Under the pieces are notes generated by a model that searched no databases, was not told where the DNA came from, and saw nothing but the letters and a program-made list of their open reading frames with translations. A DNA stretch of 64,000 nucleotides from Termitidicoccus mucosus (GTDB lineage: Bacteria; Verrucomicrobiota; Verrucomicrobiia; Opitutales; Opitutaceae), in the NCBI RefSeq assembly GCF_038725785.1, contig NZ_CP109796.1:1612001-1676000 (forward strand), in the 5' to 3' direction. Shown piece by piece: positions 28,067-36,962 of this stretch (position 1 is its first letter; the number at the start of each line of letters is the position of its first letter). The position numbers and the translations under genes were made by a program.

Positions 28067-31000
28067 ATGGCCGAAATCACCAAGAGCTACGACCCGCGCG
28101 ACGTTGAGAAGAAGTGGTATGCCGTCTGGCGGCAGGCAAACGCCTTTGCCCCCCGCGCCGCCGCGCCCGGCGAACCCGAGTCCGAGACGTGCACCATCGT
28201 CATTCCCCCGCCCAATGTCACCGGCATCCTCCACATGGGCCATGCGCTCAACAACACCCTTCAGGATGTCATCATCCGCCGCGCCCGCCTCGAAGGCAAA
28301 GCCGCCCGCTGGATTCCCGGCACCGACCACGCCGGCATCGCCACGCAGACCATGGTCGAGAAGCACCTCAAAAAAACCGAGGGCAAAACCCGCTACGACC
28401 TCGGCCGCGACGAATTTCTCAAACGCGTCTGGGCCTGGCGCGACGAAAAAGGCGACCACATCCTCAACCAGCTCCGCCAGCTCGGCTGCTCCTGCGACTG
28501 GGAGCGCACCCACTTCACGATGGACCCCGGCTACAGCCGCGCCGTCCTGACCGCCTTTGTCGATCTCTTCCGCAAGGACCACATCTACCGCGGCAAGCGC
28601 ATGGTCAACTGGTGCCCCGCCTCCCTCACCGCGCTTTCCGACGAGGAAGTCGAGATGCGCCCCACCAAGGGCCACATCTATCGCTGCCGCTACGAACTCG
28701 TCGAGCCGGTGGAATTATTTTCGATTTCCGATTCTCGATTTTCGATTGAAGGAGCTGTCGCTCCCGCTGGCGAATCGGCGCGGCAGCGCCCAATCGAAAA
28801 TCCCCTCCCCCCCGAGGCACTCTCCACTTGGAACAACACCACCGTCGCCGCCCCCCCCGCTGACGCCGCCACTCCCGCCGCTGGCGCGTCAGCGCCCCAA
28901 TCGAAAATCGAGAATCGAAAATCGAAAATCCTCATCACCCATATCGTCCTCGAAACCACCCGCCCAGAAACCATCGCTGCCGACGTCGCCGTCGCCGTCC
29001 ATCCCGACGACCCGCGCTACCGGCATCTCGTCGGACGCAAGGTCTGGCGTCCGCTCGGCGCGCGCGTGCAAATCCCCGTCATCGCCGACGCCGCCGTCGA
29101 TCCCGTCTTCGCCGCCGGAGCGCTCAAGGTCACGCCCGCCCACGACAAAGTTGACTTCGAGATCGGCCAGCGCCACGCGCTCCCCGTCATCGACAGCATC
29201 AACGCCGACGGCACCATGAACGCCGAGGCCGGCCCCGAGCTTGCCGGGCTCGACCGCTTCGCCGCCCGCAAAAAAGCCGCCGCCATCCTCGAAGAACGCG
29301 GCAACCTCATCGAGGCCAAGCCCTACGAAAACAACGTCGGCTACTCGCAGCGCGCCGGCGTGCCCATCGAGCCGCGCCTCACCTGGCAATGGTGGCTCCG
29401 CTATCCGCGCGTCGAGGAAGCAAAGCAAGTCGTGCGCGACGGCATCATCCAGATGCACCCCGAGCGCTGGTCAAAAGTCTATCTCAACTGGCTCGAAAAC
29501 ATCCAGGACTGGTGCATCTCCCGCCAGCTCTGGTGGGGGCACCGCATCCCCGTCTGGTATCGCAAAGGCATCGACCGCGACACCCTCTCGCCCGCCGACC
29601 TGCGCGACCCGCAAAAAATCCACGTTTCGCTCGACGGCCCCGCCGATCCCGAAAACTGGACGCAGGAGGACGACGTTCTCGACACCTGGGCGTCCTCCTG
29701 GCTCTGGCCGTTCGCCACCCAAGGCTGGCCCGACGAGGCGGCCATGAAGGCCGCCGGCTACGACCGTTTTTATCCCACTACCACCCTCGCCACCGGCGCC
29801 GACATCATCTTCTTCTGGGTCGCCCGCATGATCATGGCAGGTCTGGAGTTCACCCATCCCGGCGCGCCCGTCGAAAAACGAGTTCCCTTCAAGCACGTTT
29901 ATTTCAACGGCATCGTGCGCGACAAGCAGGGCCGCAAGATGTCGAAAACCCTCGGCAACTCGCCCGACCCGCTCGACCTCGTCGAAAAATACGGCGCCGA
30001 CGGACTGCGCTTCGGCCTCCTCCAGATCGCCCCCCTCGGCCAGGACGTGAAGTTCGACGAAGACCGCATCGAAGGCGGCAAAAACTTCTGCAACAAACTC
30101 TGGAACGCCTGCCGCTTCCGCCAGATGAGCGGCCCGATGGCGGACAACACCACCCTCGCCGCCATCCTCGCCCGCATCGCCCCCGCGCAGCTCGACGACG
30201 ACGACCACGCCCTCCTCGGCGCGCTGCTCGACACCATGCGCGTGCTGGAGCGCGCCTTCGCCGAGTTCGAGTTCGCCACCGCCACCCAGCGCCTGTATTC
30301 CTTTTTCTGGAATGACTTTTGCGACTGGTATGTCGAAGTCGCGAAAACCCGCGTGCAGGACCCCGCCGCCAAGACCCACGCCCTCGCCATCCAGGACCTC
30401 GTCATCCGCGAGTTTCTCCTCCTCTTCGCGCCCTTCGCCCCCTTCATCACCGAGGAGCTCTGGCACCTGCTCGGTTACGCCCCCGACGGGAACGGCGCCC
30501 CTGGGAGCGCGGACATGTCAGGCTTCTCGCTTCGCTCGGAACCTGTCCGCGTTCCTGCCGCCGACACCGCGCTCCTGCAGGACACGCGTATCGAAACTGC
30601 CGATACACTCGCCGCCGCGCTCGCGAAGGCCGGCGTGTCCGTCGATCCCGCCGCCGGCGCGAGCGTGGAAAAGCTCAAGCAAACCGCCACCCTCGCCCGC
30701 CAGCTCAAGGCCGAGCAATCCGCCGCCCAGAAACGCGACGTGAAATTCCTCGTGCTCGCCGACCCCGCCAACTGGGCCGCGCTCTCCGCCTCGTCCGCCA
30801 AGCTCGCCCGCCTCATCGGCGCCGCGGACATCGAGCGCGCCGGGACCGAGCCCGCGCTCCCGGCCGTGGTCACGCCGCTCGGCACGTTCTACCTCGACAC
30901 CGGCGTGAAGGTCGATCCCGCCGCCGAACGCGCCCGCCTCGCCAAGGAACTCGCGCAACTCGAAAAACACATCGCTGGCACCGAGTCCCGCCTCGCCAAC

Positions 31001-31111
31001 AAAGCCTTCACTGACAAGGCCCCCGCCGCCGTCATCGAAGGCGCAAAAAAACAACTCGCCGACCAGCAGGCCAAGCGCGCCGAGATCGAACGCCTGCTGA
31101 ACGCGCTGTGA
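28067..31111 (+). CDS. valS: valyl-tRNA synthetase
   Basis: Class I synthetase charging tRNA-Val, 1014 residues against about 880-950. HIGH motif HMGH (56-59), KMSKS motif KMSKT (624-628), editing domain signature ETTRPETIAADVAV, and a C-terminal coiled coil (about 945-1014, ERARLAKELAQLEKHI). Two repeat-derived inserts keep the frame. One, at about 217-288, sits between YRCRYELVE and ITHIVLETTRPE at the edge of the editing domain. A short one at about 813-831 is in the C-terminal part. The ATG at 28067 (MAEITKSYDP) is the family start. It is followed closely by trmD and rplS. Confidence 0.97.
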   Translation: MAEITKSYDPRDVEKKWYAVWRQANAFAPRAAAPGEPESETCTIVIPPPNVTGILHMGHALNNTLQDVIIRRARLEGKAARWIPGTDHAGIATQTMVEKHLKKTEGKTRYDLGRDEFLKRVWAWRDEKGDHILNQLRQLGCSCDWERTHFTMDPGYSRAVLTAFVDLFRKDHIYRGKRMVNWCPASLTALSDEEVEMRPTKGHIYRCRYELVEPVELFSISDSRFSIEGAVAPAGESARQRPIENPLPPEALSTWNNTTVAAPPADAATPAAGASAPQSKIENRKSKILITHIVLETTRPETIAADVAVAVHPDDPRYRHLVGRKVWRPLGARVQIPVIADAAVDPVFAAGALKVTPAHDKVDFEIGQRHALPVIDSINADGTMNAEAGPELAGLDRFAARKKAAAILEERGNLIEAKPYENNVGYSQRAGVPIEPRLTWQWWLRYPRVEEAKQVVRDGIIQMHPERWSKVYLNWLENIQDWCISRQLWWGHRIPVWYRKGIDRDTLSPADLRDPQKIHVSLDGPADPENWTQEDDVLDTWASSWLWPFATQGWPDEAAMKAAGYDRFYPTTTLATGADIIFFWVARMIMAGLEFTHPGAPVEKRVPFKHVYFNGIVRDKQGRKMSKTLGNSPDPLDLVEKYGADGLRFGLLQIAPLGQDVKFDEDRIEGGKNFCNKLWNACRFRQMSGPMADNTTLAAILARIAPAQLDDDDHALLGALLDTMRVLERAFAEFEFATATQRLYSFFWNDFCDWYVEVAKTRVQDPAAKTHALAIQDLVIREFLLLFAPFAPFITEELWHLLGYAPDGNGAPGSADMSGFSLRSEPVRVPAADTALLQDTRIETADTLAAALAKAGVSVDPAAGASVEKLKQTATLARQLKAEQSAAQKRDVKFLVLADPANWAALSASSAKLARLIGAADIERAGTEPALPAVVTPLGTFYLDTGVKVDPAAERARLAKELAQLEKHIAGTESRLANKAFTDKAPAAVIEGAKKQLADQQAKRAEIERLLNAL
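28717..28929 (+). repeat. 213-bp inverted-repeat element inserted in frame in valS
   Basis: Terminal arms 28717-28748 and 28898-28929 are 32-bp inverted repeats with one mismatch, each made of 7-bp words of ATCGAAA / TTTCGAT type. A third partial copy (CAATCGAAAATC) lies at 28791. The interior has small GC-rich stems (GGAGCTGTCGCTCC, GGCGCGTCAGCGCC). The length is exactly 71 codons without a stop, and it encodes a linker ending SKIENRKSKI. Confidence 0.92.
30503..30557 (+). repeat. REP-like palindrome in the 3' part of valS
   Basis: GGAGCGCGGACA and TGTCCGCGTTCC are inverted with one mismatch and enclose a 29-base loop. The foot GGAG and the word GCGGACA are the same as in the element at 54966. 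It encodes about 18 residues (GSADMSGFSLRSEPVRVP) in the ValRS C-terminal region. Confidence 0.75.
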
Positions 31112-31123
31112 TATCCGCCGCCC

Positions 31124-31804
31124 GTGCTCCACATCGACATCATCACCCTCTTTCCCCGCATGCTCGACGGTTTCCTGACCGAGAGCATCCTCGGCAAAGG
31201 CATTGATGCCGGCCTCCTCGAGGTCGCCGTGCACGACCTCCGCGCGTGGACGACCGACAAGCACCGCACCGCCGACGACCGGCCCTTTGGCGGCGGCGCC
31301 GGCATGGTGCTCAAGCCCGAGCCGGTCTTCGCCGCCATCGAGCAGCTCCAGACCCCCGGCTGCCGCCGCATTTATCTCACCCCGGACGGCGTCCCGCTCT
31401 CGCCCGCCCTCGCCCAGGACCTCTCGCGGCAGCAGCACATCATCTTCCTAAGCGGGCACTACGAAGGCATCGACCAGCGCATCCGCGACCATCTCATCGA
31501 CCAGGAAATCAGCATCGGCGACTACGTCCTCACCAACGGCACCCTCGCCGCCGCCGTGGTCATCGACGCGCTCGGCCGTTTCATCCCAGGCGTGCTCGGG
31601 GAAGAAAAGTCATTGACGCATGAATCCTTCACCGGCAAGTTGCTCGACTTTCCTCAATACACGCGTCCCGCCGAATTTCGTGGAATGACCGTGCCGAAGG
31701 TCCTCCTTTCGGGCGACCACGGCAAAATCGAAAAATGGCGGCACGCGCGGCAAGTGGAGAAGACCCAGCAAGTTAGACCAGATTTACTCAAGCAGACAAC
31801 ATGA
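31124..31804 (+). CDS. trmD: tRNA (guanine-N1)-methyltransferase
   Basis: SPOUT methyltransferase making m1G37, 226 residues. Signatures: [14 protein letters not shown], the knot motif [25 protein letters not shown], and the C-terminal [26 protein letters not shown]. It starts with GTG at 31124, 12 bases after valS. Its stop overlaps the rplS ATG (ATGA). The trmD-rplS pair is widely conserved. Confidence 0.97.
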   Translation: MLHIDIITLFPRMLDGFLTESILGKGIDAGLLEVAVHDLRAWTTDKHRTADDRPFGGGAGMVLKPEPVFAAIEQLQTPGCRRIYLTPDGVPLSPALAQDLSRQQHIIFLSGHYEGIDQRIRDHLIDQEISIGDYVLTNGTLAAAVVIDALGRFIPGVLGEEKSLTHESFTGKLLDFPQYTRPAEFRGMTVPKVLLSGDHGKIEKWRHARQVEKTQQVRPDLLKQTT

Positions 31805-32193
31805 ATCCCATCATCAAAGAGATCACCGCTCATCAAATCAAAGGCAACCTGCCTCCCTTCAAGGTCGGCGACGGCGTGCGTGTGCACACCAAGGTTCGCG
31901 AAGGTGACAAGGAGCGCATCCAGATTTTTGCCGGCATCGTGATTGCCCGCAAAGGCCACGGCATCCACGAGACCTTCACCGTGCGCCGCATCAGCTATGG
32001 CGAGGGCGTCGAGCGCGTCTTCCCGGTCAACTCGCCCAACATCGAGAAAATCGAGATCGAGCGCGAGTCCATCCCGATGCGCGCTCGCCTCTATTATCTC
32101 CGCGACCGCGAGGGCAAGGCCGCCATGGCTGTCCGCGCCAAGCGTTACGACCCCAACGCCAAGAAATCCGCCGTCGCGACCGCCGAAAGCTGA
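31801..32193 (+). CDS. rplS: 50S ribosomal protein L19
   Basis: Large-subunit interface protein of 130 residues ([57 protein letters not shown]-like C-terminus). The ATG overlaps the trmD stop. It is followed 28 bases later by a strong intrinsic terminator, so it is the end of the valS-trmD-rplS group. Confidence 0.97.
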   Translation: MNPIIKEITAHQIKGNLPPFKVGDGVRVHTKVREGDKERIQIFAGIVIARKGHGIHETFTVRRISYGEGVERVFPVNSPNIEKIEIERESIPMRARLYYLRDREGKAAMAVRAKRYDPNAKKSAVATAES

Positions 32194-32221
32194 TTATTTT
32201 TCGCGATCAATTCCTTCCAGA

Positions 32222-32253
32222 AAACGAGCCCGGGCGACCGGGCTCGTTTTTTT
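32222..32253 (+). terminator. intrinsic terminator after rplS
   Basis: Perfect 10-bp stem ACGAGCCCGG / CCGGGCTCGT with loop GCGA, followed by TTTTTT. A canonical rho-independent terminator just past rplS. Confidence 0.95.
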
Positions 32254-32264
32254 GTTCATTCTGA

Positions 32265-32345
32265 TGGAGGGCCGAGCTCCCGCGAGGCCGTCGCGGTTAT
32301 TCGCACTGTTTTTCGGCGACGGCCTCGCGGGAGCTCGGCCCTCCA
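32265..32345. repeat. REPIN-like element with perfect 30-bp arms
   Basis: Arms 32265-32294 and 32316-32345 are perfect inverted repeats beginning TGGAGGGCCGAGCTCC, with a 21-base AT-richer centre. The GGAG foot is at the outer edge. It lies between the rplS terminator and the tkt leader. Confidence 0.9.
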
Positions 32346-32403
32346 AAAAGGGAATTCAATTTGTCCTTGGTATGAGAGAAATATTCACGCATTTCATCCT
32401 TCC

Positions 32404-32466
32404 CGTTTCGACGCCCTGCCCTTTCACTCTTCACTCCTTATCCTTCACTCTTTCCACTTTCTACCC
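32404..32466 (+). repeat. TTCACTC-word leader of tkt
   Basis: Pyrimidine-rich tandem words (TTTCACTC, TTCACTCC, TTATCC, TTCACTC, TTTCCAC) run directly into TACCCATG, the tkt start. No Shine-Dalgarno sequence is present. Same style as the leaders of prfC and fhs. Confidence 0.7.
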
Positions 32467-34458
32467 ATGAAGCTCAACACCGATATTCTCGCCAAAGCCT
32501 CCGCCCAAGCCCGCGGCCTCGCCATCGACGCCGTCCACAAATGCTCCTCCGGCCACCTCGGCCTGCCGCTCGGCTCCGCCGAGATCGGCGCCGTCCTCTA
32601 CGGAGCCGCCCTCGTCCACAACCCCGAGCAGCCCAAGTGGCTCAACCGCGACCGCTTCATCCTCTCCGCCGGCCACGGCTCCATGTTCCTCTACACCTGG
32701 CTCCACCTCAGCGGCTACGACCTCCCGCTCGGCGAACTGGAAAACTTCCGCCAGCTCCACAGCAAAACCCCCGGCCATCCCGAGTTCGGCGAGACACCCG
32801 GCGTCGAGGCCACCACCGGCCCGCTCGGCCAGGGCATCGGCAACGCCGTCGGCTACGCGGTCTCCGCGAAAATGGCCGCCGCCCGCTTCAACACCCCCGA
32901 GCACATCATCTTCGACCAGCACGTCATCGCCCTCGCCGGCGACGGTTGCATGCAGGAAGGCGTCGCCATGGAAGCCATCGCCTTCGCCGCCCACAACGCC
33001 CTCGACAACCTCATCCTCATCTACGACGCCAACGAGGTCACCCTCGACGCCATGGCTGAAAAGTCCCAAAGCGAAAACGCCGCCGCCCGCTTCAAGGCCA
33101 TCGGCTGGGACGTGCAAACCCTCGCCGACGGCCACGACCTCGCCGCCATCCTCAAGGCCGTCAACAAGGCCAAAAAAACCAAGACCGGACGCCCGCAGCT
33201 CATCATCGCCAAGACCACCATCGCCAAGGGCATTCCCGAAGTCCAGGGCACCTCGAAGGGCCACGGCGAAGGCGGCGCGAAATTCGCCGACGCCGCCCGC
33301 GCCGGCCTCGGCCTGCCCGCCGACCAGCACTTCTACGTGAGCGACGATGTCCGCGCCTATTTCGCCGAGCACAAAAAACGCCTCGTCCGCGCCTGCAAGA
33401 AGTGGGAAAAGACCTACGCCGCCTGGCGCGCCGCCAATCCCGACAAAGCCGCGCTCCTCGACAGCCGCGACGTTCCCGTCCCGACCGCCGGACTTCTGGA
33501 AAAAATCCCCTCGTTCCCCGCCGATGCCAAGCTCGCCACCCGCGCCGCCGGCAAGGACGTCCTCCAGCCCCTCGCCGCCGCGCTCCCCCTTCTCGTCTCC
33601 GGCTCCGCCGATCTCTACGGCTCGACCCTGAACTACATCGCCGCCGCGCCCGACTTCGACAAAAACAGTCACGCCGGCCGCAACATCCGCTACGGCATCC
33701 GCGAGCACGCCATGGCCGCCATCTCCAACGGCATCGCCTACGACGGCATCTTCCGCGCCTCCTGCGCCACCTTCCTCGTCTTTGCCGACTATGCGCGCCC
33801 CAGCATCCGCCTCGCCGCCCTCGCCAAGCTCCCCGTCACCTACATCTTCACCCACGACTCCATCGGCGTCGGCGAGGACGGCCCCACCCACCAGCCCGTG
33901 GAAACCGTCTCCGGCCTTCGCGTCATCCCCAATCTCGACGTCATCCGCCCCGCCGATCCCGAGGAAACCGCCGGAGCCTTCGCCGCCGCGCTTACCCGCA
34001 ATGATGGCCCCACGCTCCTCGCGCTCACCCGCCAGGCCGTGCCGCTCCTCAGCGAAATCCCCGTCGCCACGCGCCGCGAAGGCGTGCTCAAGGGCGGTTA
34101 CATCGCGCTTCAGGAAACGGCCCCGCTCACGCACATCCTCCTCGCCGCCGGCAGCGAACTCCAGCACGCCCTTGCCGCCGCCCGTCTCCTCGGCCCCGGC
34201 GCGCGCGTCGTCTCCCTGCCCTGCTTCGAGCGCTTCAACCGCCAGACTCCCGAGTATCGCGAAAGCGTGCTCCCGGCGGCCTGCCGCAAGCGCGTCGCCA
34301 TCGAGGCCGGCGTGACCGGACTGTGGTGGCAATACGTCGGGCTCGACGGCAAGGTCGTCGGCATCGACCGCTTCGGCATCAGCGCGCCCGGCGGCACCGT
34401 GATGAAGGAACTCGGCATGACCTCCAGCACCATCCTTGCCGCCGCGCAGTCGTTGTAA
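32467..34458 (+). CDS. tkt: transketolase
   Basis: Thiamine-diphosphate enzyme of the pentose phosphate pathway, 663 residues. N-terminal [24 protein letters not shown]/Mg motif [20 protein letters not shown] through NEVTLDA, then the pyrimidine-binding domain ([34 protein letters not shown]) and C-terminal domain ([20 protein letters not shown]). Full length and intact. Convergent with the phosphosugar mutase gene. Confidence 0.96.
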   Translation: MKLNTDILAKASAQARGLAIDAVHKCSSGHLGLPLGSAEIGAVLYGAALVHNPEQPKWLNRDRFILSAGHGSMFLYTWLHLSGYDLPLGELENFRQLHSKTPGHPEFGETPGVEATTGPLGQGIGNAVGYAVSAKMAAARFNTPEHIIFDQHVIALAGDGCMQEGVAMEAIAFAAHNALDNLILIYDANEVTLDAMAEKSQSENAAARFKAIGWDVQTLADGHDLAAILKAVNKAKKTKTGRPQLIIAKTTIAKGIPEVQGTSKGHGEGGAKFADAARAGLGLPADQHFYVSDDVRAYFAEHKKRLVRACKKWEKTYAAWRAANPDKAALLDSRDVPVPTAGLLEKIPSFPADAKLATRAAGKDVLQPLAAALPLLVSGSADLYGSTLNYIAAAPDFDKNSHAGRNIRYGIREHAMAAISNGIAYDGIFRASCATFLVFADYARPSIRLAALAKLPVTYIFTHDSIGVGEDGPTHQPVETVSGLRVIPNLDVIRPADPEETAGAFAAALTRNDGPTLLALTRQAVPLLSEIPVATRREGVLKGGYIALQETAPLTHILLAAGSELQHALAAARLLGPGARVVSLPCFERFNRQTPEYRESVLPAACRKRVAIEAGVTGLWWQYVGLDGKVVGIDRFGISAPGGTVMKELGMTSSTILAAAQSL

Positions 34459-34492
34459 CGCCGATTGCCCGAAAAAATCGGATTATTCAAAT

Positions 34493-34527
34493 GGAGGGAC
34501 GGCCTTCGTGCCGTCCCGTCCGTTTTT
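34493..34527 (+). terminator. REP-like hairpin with T-run after tkt
   Basis: GGAG foot, then stem GGGACGGC / GCCGTCCC, then GTCCGTTTTTT. It has the REP vocabulary (GGAGGGACGGC) but the T-run makes it a plausible terminator for tkt, about 35 bases after its stop. A smaller stem CCGATT / AATCGG precedes it at 34461-34481. Confidence 0.65.
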
Positions 34528-34658
34528 TGGCTGACTGTCGCTGTCGCTCGAAACCTCTTTATACCGCTTCCCAGTCCTTTATAGACTTATCAAGCCGCGG
34601 CTCGGCGGGGACGTCTCGCCCTACCTGAACGATAAATTTCGTTTGGAGAATATATTAT

Positions 34659-34825
34659 ACCAATTCCGAACGAGCTTTATCCTTTGGCAGCCTCTGTCTT
34701 TTTGGAGGGACGGCCTCCGTGCCGTCTTTCCGCGTGGTTTGTGTGGCACGGGCGTCTCGCCCGTGGGATTGGGTGGCATGGGCGTCCCTCCACAGACAGG
34801 GCAAAAGACCAGGGTTAATTGGTAT
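34659..34825. repeat. compound palindromic element between tkt and phosphosugar mutase gene
   Basis: Outer arms ATACCAATT (34659-34667) and AATTGGTAT (34817-34825). Inside are hairpins GGACGGC / GCCGTC and CACGGGCG / CGCCCGTG with GGAG and GTGG feet. The left part (CCGAACGAGCTTTATCCTTT) and the stretch from CGCGTGGTTTG to CCCGTGGGATT recur after fhs (42386-42572), the latter inverted. The 410-base gap 34459-34868 contains no gene. Confidence 0.8.
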
Positions 34826-34868
34826 CAAATAGCGATGAACCGGTTTTGCCGTGGAAACGGCTTTCCGG

Positions 34869-36830
34869 TCATCCCTCGGCTCGGGCCTTGGCGTCCGACT
34901 CGATGAGCGCCTTCACGCGGTCCAGCTCCCCGCGGACTTTTGTCTTTATCGTCGGCAACTCGGCGGCGCTGGAGACTTTCGCCTGGGCGAAAAGATAGAA
35001 TTTGATCTTGGGCTCGGTGCCGGACCCGCGGGCGGCGAAACTGTAGCCGTTCGCCAGCGTGACAAAATAAAGGTCCTGGCTCGGGATGAGTTCGCCGTCG
35101 GCATCGTTGATTTTCTCGCGGCCGAAATCCTGGAACCTGGTCACGGCTATGTCGCCGAATTTCTGCGGCGGCGACGCGCGGTAGCCGTCGAGTATGCGCT
35201 TGATTTTGGCCGCGCCGCTCGCGCCTTCGTAGTAGATGTTGATCACGCCCTCGAGGTAGAAACCGTGCTTCAGGTAGATTTCGTCGAGATACTCGGTGAC
35301 GGTGAGGCCGCGGTTTTTCACGTAGGCGCAGAGTTCGGCGAACATGAGGCAGGCGGCGTTGCCGTCTTTGTCGCGCACGTAGTCGTTGCCGAGGTAACCG
35401 TAGCTTTCCTCGCCGCCGAAAAGGTAGAAGGTGCTGTGCTTGAGGAGGAGCCGGGCGCGCGTGGCGAACGGCGTCGCGTCGTAATCGAGGGCGATGCCCT
35501 CACCGGCGAGGAGCTTTTGTTTCAACTGTTCCTCGTAGCCGCGGATCTTGGCCGCGATCCATTTGAAGCCGGTCAGCGTGTTGATGACTTTCACGCCGTG
35601 ATGGTGGCCGATGGCGTCCTGCAGCGGCGAGGTCACGAAGGTTTTCACGAGGGCGGCGGAATGCGTGCCGTCCTTGGGAATCCAGCCGAGTTCCTTGTAT
35701 TTGGAAATCCGATACTCGGCGAGCATCGCGCCGATCTGGTTGCCGGTGAGCAGTTCGAGCTTCCCGGCGCGGTTGCGGACGGCGACGCCCATGCGGTCGC
35801 AGTCGGGGTCGGTCGCGAGCACGGCGTCGAGGCCGCGGGCGCCGGCCAGCTCGATGGCCTTGGCGAGCGCCTCGGCGTTTTCGGGATTGGGTGACTTGAC
35901 CGTCGGGAAACGCGGGTCAAACGCGGCCTGCTCCGGCACGGTGTGGACTTCCACGCCCGCGCGTTCGAGGAGCGGAACGGACGCCACGATGCCGGTCGCG
36001 TGGATGTTGCTGTAGGCCACCTTGAGCTTTGCCTTGGCGAAAACGCCCGCGTCGATGACCGCCTTGGCGGCGTCGGTCTGGTAGGCGGCGTCGGCATCGG
36101 CGTTGAGGGTGATGACCCCGGCGATGTTCTTTTCGAGATAGGGCGCGAGTTCGCCCAGCGGGATGGCGTTGACCTCGGCCACGATGCCCTTGTCGTGCGG
36201 CGGCACGACCTGCGCGCCGTCCTCGAAGTAGGCCTTGAAGCCGTTGTCGTGGGGCGGATTGTGGCTGGCGGTGATGACGACGCCGGCGTGCGCGCGGAGC
36301 CAGCGCACGGAAAAGCTGAGCTGGGGCGTGGAGCGCGGGCCGTCGAAGATGTAGGCGGTGCCGCCGAGTTTCGTCCAGGTGGAGGCGGCGAGTTCGCAGA
36401 AGTGGCGCGAGAAATGGCGGACATCGTGCGCGATGACGAACGCGGGCGGCGTCTGGCGCTTCGAGGCGGCGAGGTATCTGGCGGTGTAGCGGTAGAGCCC
36501 GATGGTGGCGCGGACGAGGGTGAAGTCGTTGAGGACATTGCTGCCGACGGCGGCGTGCGCGGGCGTGCCCTGCGGGCCGGGCGCGCCGGTTTCCGCGGCG
36601 GTCGTGACGACGCCGATGGTGCGGCCGCGCATGCCGCCGGTGCCGAATTCGAGGTAGCGGTAGAAGCGGTCGTTGAGTTCCGCCCAGGCGGAGGCGGCGA
36701 CAAGCTCGTCAATGCTGGCGACGGCCCACGAGGGCAGCGAGGCGGCGAGCCACGCCGTGAGATTTTCGGCGGCTGATGGCAGCAGATGGCCGGCTTTGGC
36801 GGCGGATTGGATTTTGTCGAGGGTGGTCAT
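34869..36830 (-). CDS. phospho-sugar mutase (phosphoglucomutase type)
   Basis: Alpha-D-phosphohexomutase of 653 residues interconverting hexose 1- and 6-phosphates. Active-site serine loop TASHNPPHDNG (ITASHNP), metal loop ATDPDCDRMG, sugar-binding loop FGGEESYGYL, and phosphate-binding C-terminal ARGSGTEPKIKFYL. The length fits the PgcA-like long form. I chose the ATG at 36830 (MTTLDKIQ); an in-frame start at 36845 adds five residues inside the flanking repeat. It precedes no close minus-strand gene and ends at the repeat-filled gap after tkt. Probably supplies glucose-1-phosphate for polysaccharides. Confidence 0.92.
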   Translation of the reverse strand: MTTLDKIQSAAKAGHLLPSAAENLTAWLAASLPSWAVASIDELVAASAWAELNDRFYRYLEFGTGGMRGRTIGVVTTAAETGAPGPQGTPAHAAVGSNVLNDFTLVRATIGLYRYTARYLAASKRQTPPAFVIAHDVRHFSRHFCELAASTWTKLGGTAYIFDGPRSTPQLSFSVRWLRAHAGVVITASHNPPHDNGFKAYFEDGAQVVPPHDKGIVAEVNAIPLGELAPYLEKNIAGVITLNADADAAYQTDAAKAVIDAGVFAKAKLKVAYSNIHATGIVASVPLLERAGVEVHTVPEQAAFDPRFPTVKSPNPENAEALAKAIELAGARGLDAVLATDPDCDRMGVAVRNRAGKLELLTGNQIGAMLAEYRISKYKELGWIPKDGTHSAALVKTFVTSPLQDAIGHHHGVKVINTLTGFKWIAAKIRGYEEQLKQKLLAGEGIALDYDATPFATRARLLLKHSTFYLFGGEESYGYLGNDYVRDKDGNAACLMFAELCAYVKNRGLTVTEYLDEIYLKHGFYLEGVINIYYEGASGAAKIKRILDGYRASPPQKFGDIAVTRFQDFGREKINDADGELIPSQDLYFVTLANGYSFAARGSGTEPKIKFYLFAQAKVSSAAELPTIKTKVRGELDRVKALIESDAKARAEG

Positions 36831-36843
36831 GATTAAAAAGAGC

Positions 36844-36941
36844 AACCGCAGATGGACGCAGATTAACGCAGATATTATTGTTTAAATAATCACATGTTAA
36901 ATGATTTTCCCATCTGTGTTAATCTGCGTCCATCTGCGGTT
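36844..36941. repeat. inverted CGCAGAT-type repeat
   Basis: Arms 36844-36873 and 36912-36941 are 30-bp inverted repeats with one mismatch, made of CGCAGATGGA / CGCAGATTAA decamer words, with an AT-rich 38-base centre. Related words (AATCTGTGTTAATCTG) recur near 62705. Similar CGCAGATTAA repeats are known to me from several unrelated phyla. It lies between the mutase and pyrophosphorylase genes. Confidence 0.9.
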
Positions 36942-36962
36942 AAAAAATCCGTGGATGAAAAT

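Noticed and set aside
28717-28929. Heptamer arrays as CRISPR repeats
   Set aside because: Units are 7 bp and degenerate, with no spacers of constant length and no cas genes in the window.
32461-34332. 623-residue minus-strand frame opposite tkt
   Set aside because: Gly/Glu/Val-rich shadow of transketolase codons.
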